NCBI GenBank assembly: GCA_002007465.1
Contig: LNAC01000781.1
Span: 124,001-188,000 of the forward strand
Direction of reading: 5' to 3'
Source: Ailurus styani
Lineage: Eukaryota; Chordata; Mammalia; Carnivora; Ailuridae
Length of the DNA stretch: 64,000 nt
The position numbers and the translations under genes are program-made. Under the pieces are notes generated by a model. It was not told the DNA's origin and searched no databases. It was given only the letters and a program-made list of their open reading frames with translations. Below, piece after piece: positions 37,070 to 64,000 of this stretch (position 1 is its first letter; each line of letters begins with the position of its first letter).

Positions 37070-38647
37070 CAATCCAGGTAGACAAGACTTGAGTTTATTT
37101 AGACGATTCATATCTCCCTTCTTGAAAGGACATTTACAATCTTGATTTCAAAAATAAAAGAACTTCTGAATGACAAGTGTTCACGTTTTAATTCCAGTAT
37201 TACAGGTATGGTCTTTTGTGATAAATTATCAGTTGAAAATGTTCCAGTGAAATCTGGTATCAATTAATTTAATACTTCATATAAGAAATAAAACATTTAT
37301 TTTCAAGTCTTACATATATTACTTAAAATAGATACAAAGTTCAATTTGTAAGTTTAAAATTTTACTGCTATATCAAGCTACCTGGAAGAAAATACCTTAG
37401 TGGGAAAAAAATGTTTTGATTGCTTTAATAAGTATGACTTTTAAAACAAGCACTGTTAGTAACAATCCACCCATATGCTATTTAAGAATTAGGCAGGTCA
37501 AATAATGTATGATATTATTTTGAAAGAAAAGAAATAGTATTTTTTGGGCAGGTGCAGGTAAAATAATATTTGAAGACTATTATAATATGCAACTTGGAAT
37601 CAAATTCAAGAAGTTGATTGATTAAAAAGTAAAACATTGAACAAATTCATAAATAATTATTTTGTTCCCATCTCTTAGTATTAACCTGCATGACTGAAGC
37701 ACACTGAAAACAATGAGGTGAGGTAAGGTAGTAAAAAAATTGTACATCTGATTGTTTGCTTGATGGAGGCATTGATTTGTTAAAATAGACTCTCATACAT
37801 ATTTTCCTGTCCAAAAATATAAACTTGCTTATTTTCCATATATACAAGGATCCTGTGAAATCCTGGACTCTGAAAAGAAAAAGGCTGAGGTATAGCATTG
37901 AATAAAGCATCAAAATGCATGATATTTGTGGCTGAAATTCAGCAAAGTTACTGTCAGTAGAGAAGAGTTGATCCAAGTGTGCTTCCGAGAGTCTTCTAGG
38001 TTTTTGCCCCTCTGAGAAATTTGTTGGCGACATCAAATAATTGAACTCTTCAACATCAATATATACAAAGGCATTTTATTATTAATCAAAGAAAGGGAAT
38101 TAGTCATCAGAAATTACAACTTTATTTCTTCATAATACATATATTTATTGCCATCGGAGTTCCACAATTGTCATAAAATTAGAGTCAGATGGAATTCGGA
38201 GACACGTGCAAGTTTTGGAAATGGACACATAGATAACAGTATAGAACTGTACATAAAATAATTACAATTTATTAAACACACTGTTTTAGCACATCCTTGA
38301 TGGATGGGAATGAGCACCATATCTTTTATGAATATATATTGTTCTCTTCTTTTTTCTACAGCACCAAAGAAATCCAAATAGGAAAAGGAGAGATGAAAAT
38401 TGGGAATCAAGAATAAGGCCTGTTTCCATCTCAGCCACACTAGCTTGTATTTTTATGATTTTCGAAGCTTTTGTCATTTAAAGATTCTGCCCCCCTCAAG
38501 GGCATTGGTATTTCTAATCGGTACATATATACGTAGCAAGTTGTTTTCTATACCATCCTTATTCAAAACTTGCATGTGGCATAAAATGGGTTGGTGGCAC
38601 CAAGGTATTTTTTTTTCTGTTGATTTCATATGTTCTTCGTCCTAATC
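37070..38647 (-). other. COL11A1: Probable COL11A1 3' untranslated region
   Basis: Follows the stop codon directly and contains no recognisable interspersed repeat, unlike flanking DNA. Several AATAAA hexamers occur on the minus strand (for example at 38080-38075, 38126-38121 and 38273-38268), so shorter transcripts are possible. The right border is certain. The left border is inferred from a distal poly(A) signal and from a 3'UTR of about 1.5 kb that I recall only loosely for human. Confidence 0.5.
37094..37099 (-). promoter_or_regulatory. Candidate distal polyadenylation signal AATAAA
   Basis: On the minus strand AAATAAACTCAAG is followed within 30-50 nt by a pyrimidine-rich stretch (ATTCTCTTTCTT), a plausible downstream element. 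It lies about 1.55 kb after the stop codon. Other AATAAA hexamers closer to the stop compete with it, so this is only a best guess. Confidence 0.35.
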
Positions 38648-59714
<21,067 letters not shown>

Positions 59715-60504
59715 CTATAAACAGAAGATTGCACTTAAAATTACATATTGCATATAAAACTAACATAACTGAGGACTTATTCACAAATACTCCAGTTTAA
59801 TCTGTAACAGAGTCTAATAAATTGTGGCTGTCTACAGCTATTTAGTTTAAAACACAATGAGAAAAATCAAAACCCTTTTTTTATAAAAACTTGAAGTTAG
59901 AATATTAAAAATAAATGAAACACAGATTGACAGTTAATCACATCATATCAATGTAAGGAAACGGTAAAGATAAATTTTTTAAGAAATGTTGATTTAGTCA
60001 CGCTTAGTGTGTTAAATACTTGGGTATCATTTATTATGTTGTATAATTCAGAATTAATTGTGTGTATTAGATTTGACTTCTATCCTTAACTGTGTTTTAA
60101 GATTGGCTCTTTTCTCAATCTTAGAATATCCATATGTTATGTATTTTTATAGGATCTTGTTCAAACTAGGGCAGTGCACATTTAAAATCTTGACTGTCAG
60201 CAGAAATTTAATTTTCATTTTCTGGAACGATGCAATTCACATAAATAAGTGACATAAAAATAGTTATCACTTTTTTAAAATCTAATATTAGAGCAGGAGC
60301 AGGAAAAAAAAAATCTTCACACTCCATATGTCATCCAACAACTTAAGAGAATATGCTGGTGTTTGCCTGACTTTTGCATAGCTGCATAGATTGCTATGGA
60401 GAGATGCTAATTATTAATCTGTTTAAAGCTATTCATAATATTGCTCCTCGACTATATACATATCTTTGTAAGATATCTGTCAAACCCAACTTTCTTTAGT
60501 TTTT

Positions 60505-60650
60505 TTTATTAGCTTTGTGACTTTTAACAATTTATTAGTATTTCTGAACTTCAGTTCATTCATCCATAAAATATTACCAATAAAAATCCTCTTGCTATAG
60601 AACTGTTGTTAAATTTGAATGAGATAGCACATGTAAAAGAATTTTTCAAG
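60505..60650 (+). mobile_element. MIR SINE relic
   Basis: 'agctttgtgacttttaacaa' and 'cttcagttcattcatccata' match the MIR core and are followed by a similar element about 40 bp on. Confidence 0.55.
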
Positions 60651-60689
60651 CTTTCCAGTGTAGCAGTATCAAATACAGATACGGAATCT

Positions 60690-60925
60690 GGTGCTTAAGA
60701 GCATAAAGCCTGGACCCAGACTGCCTGGCTTCAAATCCTGGCTCTGCCACTAATTAGCTTTGTGATTTTTAGAAAGTCACACACCATGTCAGAGCTTCAG
60801 TTTACTTCTCTGCAAAATGCAGAGAATAATAAGAGCTATTTCCCAGAGTCGTCATAAGAACTCGATGAGTTGAGAAATGTAAATGGCGTATAACAGCACC
60901 TGGGACATAAAAACACACTGAGCAA
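60690..60925 (+). mobile_element. MIR SINE, well preserved
   Basis: 'tgcctggcttcaaatcctgg', 'cactaattagctttgtgatt' and 'gcttcagtttacttctctgc' give nearly the whole MIR consensus in order, ending near 'acagcacctgggacataaaa'. Confidence 0.75.
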
Positions 60926-62565
60926 ACACTGGCTATCATTATTATCGTTATCGAGATTATTAAATATTTTTGATACATTAAAGTATTTTACCTATGTTTT
61001 TCACCATGTTGGCAACCTGAGAGTCAGGTCAAACCAAACAGACTCTCAAAATACATTTGTAGACACCATGTCAACAAATTACTTTTTCCATACATGCTGT
61101 TTATAATACCTGAAAAATATAAATTCCATGTTTGAAACTACTTGTTTTAATTGGAAAATTGTGAGTTGGCTAAAAAATAAGATTTACCATGATGTTGTAA
61201 TATAAAATCAGATTTTAAATTCTGATATTCATATTTTCGTCTTACACTTACATAGTCATCTGTGAAATATAAAACATGACATTTCTAAACTTGTAATAAA
61301 ATGATGAGAAAAGAATCATTTATAATACGAACATTAACATTCAAGGTATCAAAGAAATCAGTATTTCAAGCTAAATAAATGTTATAATTCTCATTGTATC
61401 TAAATTTTGCTTCTATTAATTACATTGGATCCTCACTTACACCATTTCTTAGTACCTTTCCAATTAACAAAAGCAGGGCACTTGGTTTGACAGCCCAATA
61501 AGAATACAATAAAAATGCTTTTGGCCTCCAGAACTACCCCCAATACAAATTTGCAATAATTTATTCTAAGACACATAAAATTTACAATTTTATTATAAAA
61601 TATTTCATGTCTACTAATAAACTGAATTTTTATCATTACTTAACAAGCAATAAGATTCAATCTAATTTTGAAATTTTCTGCACAAGTTCAAACGTAAGTA
61701 CAGTCTAAAAAAGAAACTATTTATGACCTCTAAAAAATTACATTTCATTTTTCCCCAGACTCTCCTGTTTTCTATCTGTTTACTTCAATATTTGCAATGA
61801 ATTGTACTCAAAATCAGCACCTGAGATTGAGGTTGGAGGTTGGGGAGAAGAGTGGAGATGGTGTTAATTGGTGAAAATAAGGTTAGGCAGGAGGATGACT
61901 TTCTCTCTTTCAGATGCCATATTAATATGCTAGTGGTGAGAAAATGCTAGTCTTCCAAATAGTCTTTTAAATCCACATTTGAAATGGTATCAGGCACTTC
62001 ATCAAACTCAGAGCATTCTGTGAACTCATTTGTCTCAGAAAGAATCAATGAATACAGCATTGGTCATTATTTTCTCAATATCATCACTGTAACCCCATAT
62101 ATGATCAGGCACATATTGTGCCTCAATCCAAAGGAAGAAATGTACAAATTCTGAAGAAGTCTCTTGAGGCAGCAGCATTATGTTAACAATAATATATTCT
62201 TAAAACTTATGTGCTTCTTTTTAATTTCATGCTATTTATGCAAGACAATTTCTGTATATAAGCATCAACTTCAAATAACTCCTAGTGTTAAAATGTCATA
62301 AATTATTTTGGTGTGATGTTTTAAATATTAACATATGCAAACCTAAACAACTGTAATGACTATGATTTTGGAAACAGAAATTATGAGATTCAGTTGAACA
62401 ATGGGCTTTTCCTTATTCTATGAAGATTCTTCCTTAAACTAGTGGCATCCAAGTATGGAGTCTTCTCAAAGGACTGCATTTACACATATGAACACTATAG
62501 AAGATTTATAAATATCTAGCTTTTTAAAAAAGCAAGTCATCAGCTGTCTGAAAATGTAACAAAAA

Positions 62566-62769
62566 GGGCGCCTGGGTGGCTCAGTGGGTTAAAGCCTCTG
62601 CTTTCGGCTCAGGTCATGATCTCAGCATCCTGGGATTAAGGCCCGCATCGGGCTCTCTACTCAGCAGGGAGCCTGCTTCCTCCTCTCCCTGTCTCTCTGC
62701 CTGCCTCTCTGCCTACTTGTAATCTCTCTCTCTGTCAAATAAATAAATAAAATCTTTAAAAAAAAAAAA
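62566..62769 (+). mobile_element. Carnivore SINE (mustelid-like, young), antisense to COL11A1
   Basis: Perfect 16-bp flanks gaaaatgtaacaaaaa (62550-62565 and 62770-62785). Sequence nearly identical to the copy at 17527. Confidence 0.94.
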
Positions 62770-63021
62770 GAAAATGTAACAAAAATATTGCTTTTACTGA
62801 AAGGGAGAAGAGAAAATCTGAGTGTGAAGAGTCTAGAGAATTTAAACACAAGTAAACTACAACACAAACACAAAATTCTGATTCAAATAGTTTCTCCATC
62901 CCCAAAGAATTTCTTCCCTCTTTGAATGAATGCCTGATATCTGTCATGGCGGAAATCCATATTAAATGGATTTTCTCTGTTCTTTTTCTCATTTTTCCCA
63001 TTTTCATTTCTTTCTCTTATT

Positions 63022-63222
63022 TTTTTAAAAAAGATTTTATTTGTTTATTTGTAAGAGAGAAAGAGAGCACAAGCAGGGGAAGTGGCAGGCAGAGGGAAAA
63101 GCAGGCTCCCCACTGAGCAAGGAGCCTGATTCGGGACTCAGGTGCAGGACTCAATCCCAGGACCCCAGGATCATGACCTGAGCTGAAGGCAGATACAACC
63201 AACGGAGCCACCCAGGCATCCC
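63022..63222 (-). mobile_element. Carnivore SINE in COL11A1 intron
   Basis: Has a small internal duplication 'gggactcaggtgcaggactc' near 63135-63154. Flanks are T-rich and similar (ctcttatttttt / cttatattttt). Confidence 0.9.
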
Positions 63223-64000
63223 TATTTCTTATATTTTTTCCAGATGGCGCAGGATTCTTTTTTAAGAAAGACTGGGATGAAAACAGATAAACATACTTTT
63301 TCTAGGAGAATAGAAAAAAATAATAATACGTAAGGACAAATTCTCATCTTATTTATTTCTCATATATTTGCATAAACAGATGGTCAAAGACTTAATCTAG
63401 CAAATTACTGGCTGTAATTTCATAAACTAATGACTGTTCTGATTAGAAAATGCTTCCTACAACATGAGACAATAAAACAGACCCCAGTTAATTTTCTATG
63501 AGTAGACACTGTTACACAGGAATTTTTCACCATGAGAAATATACTTCACATAAAATATACTTCCGTAAAATACACAGCTTAAGCCTCTCTCCACTATTCA
63601 CATTTTATAATATTATTCTATAATTTATCTATTTTTCCATTCATGTAAAGAATACTTAAATTGTCCTTATGTGACAGAAATGTGCTGTGCATGGAGAATA
63701 CACAAAAAACAAAAACAAAAACAACCCATGAAATCCTAAGGAGTTCATGAAGTTTAGTTATGAAGATAGACATCAAAATTAACAAAGATGGTATATATAA
63801 AATATGCAAAGATGAAGTAGATGTATAAAATAGGCATAAGTTCTAGTTTGACAGTAGGGAAGGCTTTCCTAAGAATCTAATCTTTGATCTGAATCTTTGT
63901 GTGAGTAAATGTGGGAGGGATATTTCCTTCTAACACTTTATCTTTTCACCAACCACATTCATGCATAAAAGCATAGGGATGGAAAGAATATGTAATAAAA

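Larger units (their letters stand above)
59715..64000 (-). other. COL11A1 intron, continues past window
   Basis: At least 4.3 kb. Contains two MIR-like relics (60505-60650, 60690-60925) and two SINEs (62566-62769 plus strand, 63022-63222 minus strand). No collagen-like exon was visible on the minus strand. Confidence 0.8.

Noticed and set aside
37647..38036. 129-codon open frame on the minus strand just after COL11A1
   Set aside because: It lies inside the probable 3'UTR, has no domain or family resemblance and starts after the gene's stop codon. Chance open frame.
62566..62650. tRNA-like sequence with A/B-box text
   Set aside because: This is the head of a tRNA-derived SINE; the cloverleaf is not intact and the element has a SINE body and A-tail. 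The same applies to the other SINE heads.

Overview
This is vertebrate nuclear DNA from a carnivoran mammal. It is AT-rich, has large introns with GT-AG borders, and carries about 28 copies of the tRNA-derived carnivore SINE (CAN/SINEC type). Many copies have the head 'cctgggtggctcagtgggtt' followed by 'aaagcctctgc', which from memory is the form common in mustelids (ferret, mink, otter, badger). Caniform carnivore is well supported; mustelid is a moderate-confidence inference.

The only protein-coding gene I can support is the 3' end of COL11A1, the pro-alpha1 chain of type XI collagen, on the minus strand. Thirteen coding exons lie between 38648 and 59714. They sum to 1335 nt, or 444 residues plus the stop. 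They cover the last 58 Gly-X-Y triplets of the main triple helix in exons of 54, 108 and 36 bp, then a junction exon (helix end, telopeptide, propeptide cleavage region) and the fibrillar-collagen C-propeptide (NC1/COLFI) ending GPVCFLG-stop. If the gene has 67 exons as in human, these are exons 55-67. Every junction keeps frame and I see no disabling change. The gene continues beyond the right edge.

Region by region: 1-37 kb is intergenic DNA 3' of COL11A1 with no functional gene. It holds SINEs, L1 pieces, old LTR-type repeats, MIR and L2 relics, microsatellites, one processed glutathione S-transferase alpha pseudogene and two assembly problems (a single N inside a 217-bp near-perfect tandem duplication, and a 196-bp run of N inside a SINE). 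About 37.07-38.65 kb is the probable 3'UTR. 38.6-59.7 kb holds the exons and introns, with SINEs, L2, MLT1, MER5-like and MIR relics in the introns. 59.7-64 kb is intron.

I found no new gene system, CRISPR array or intact virus. The most informative structures are a three-layer nest (L1 split by a DNA transposon, itself split by the GSTA pseudogene with a visible target-site duplication) and a complete 5'-inverted ('twin-primed') L1 with a 17-bp target-site duplication.
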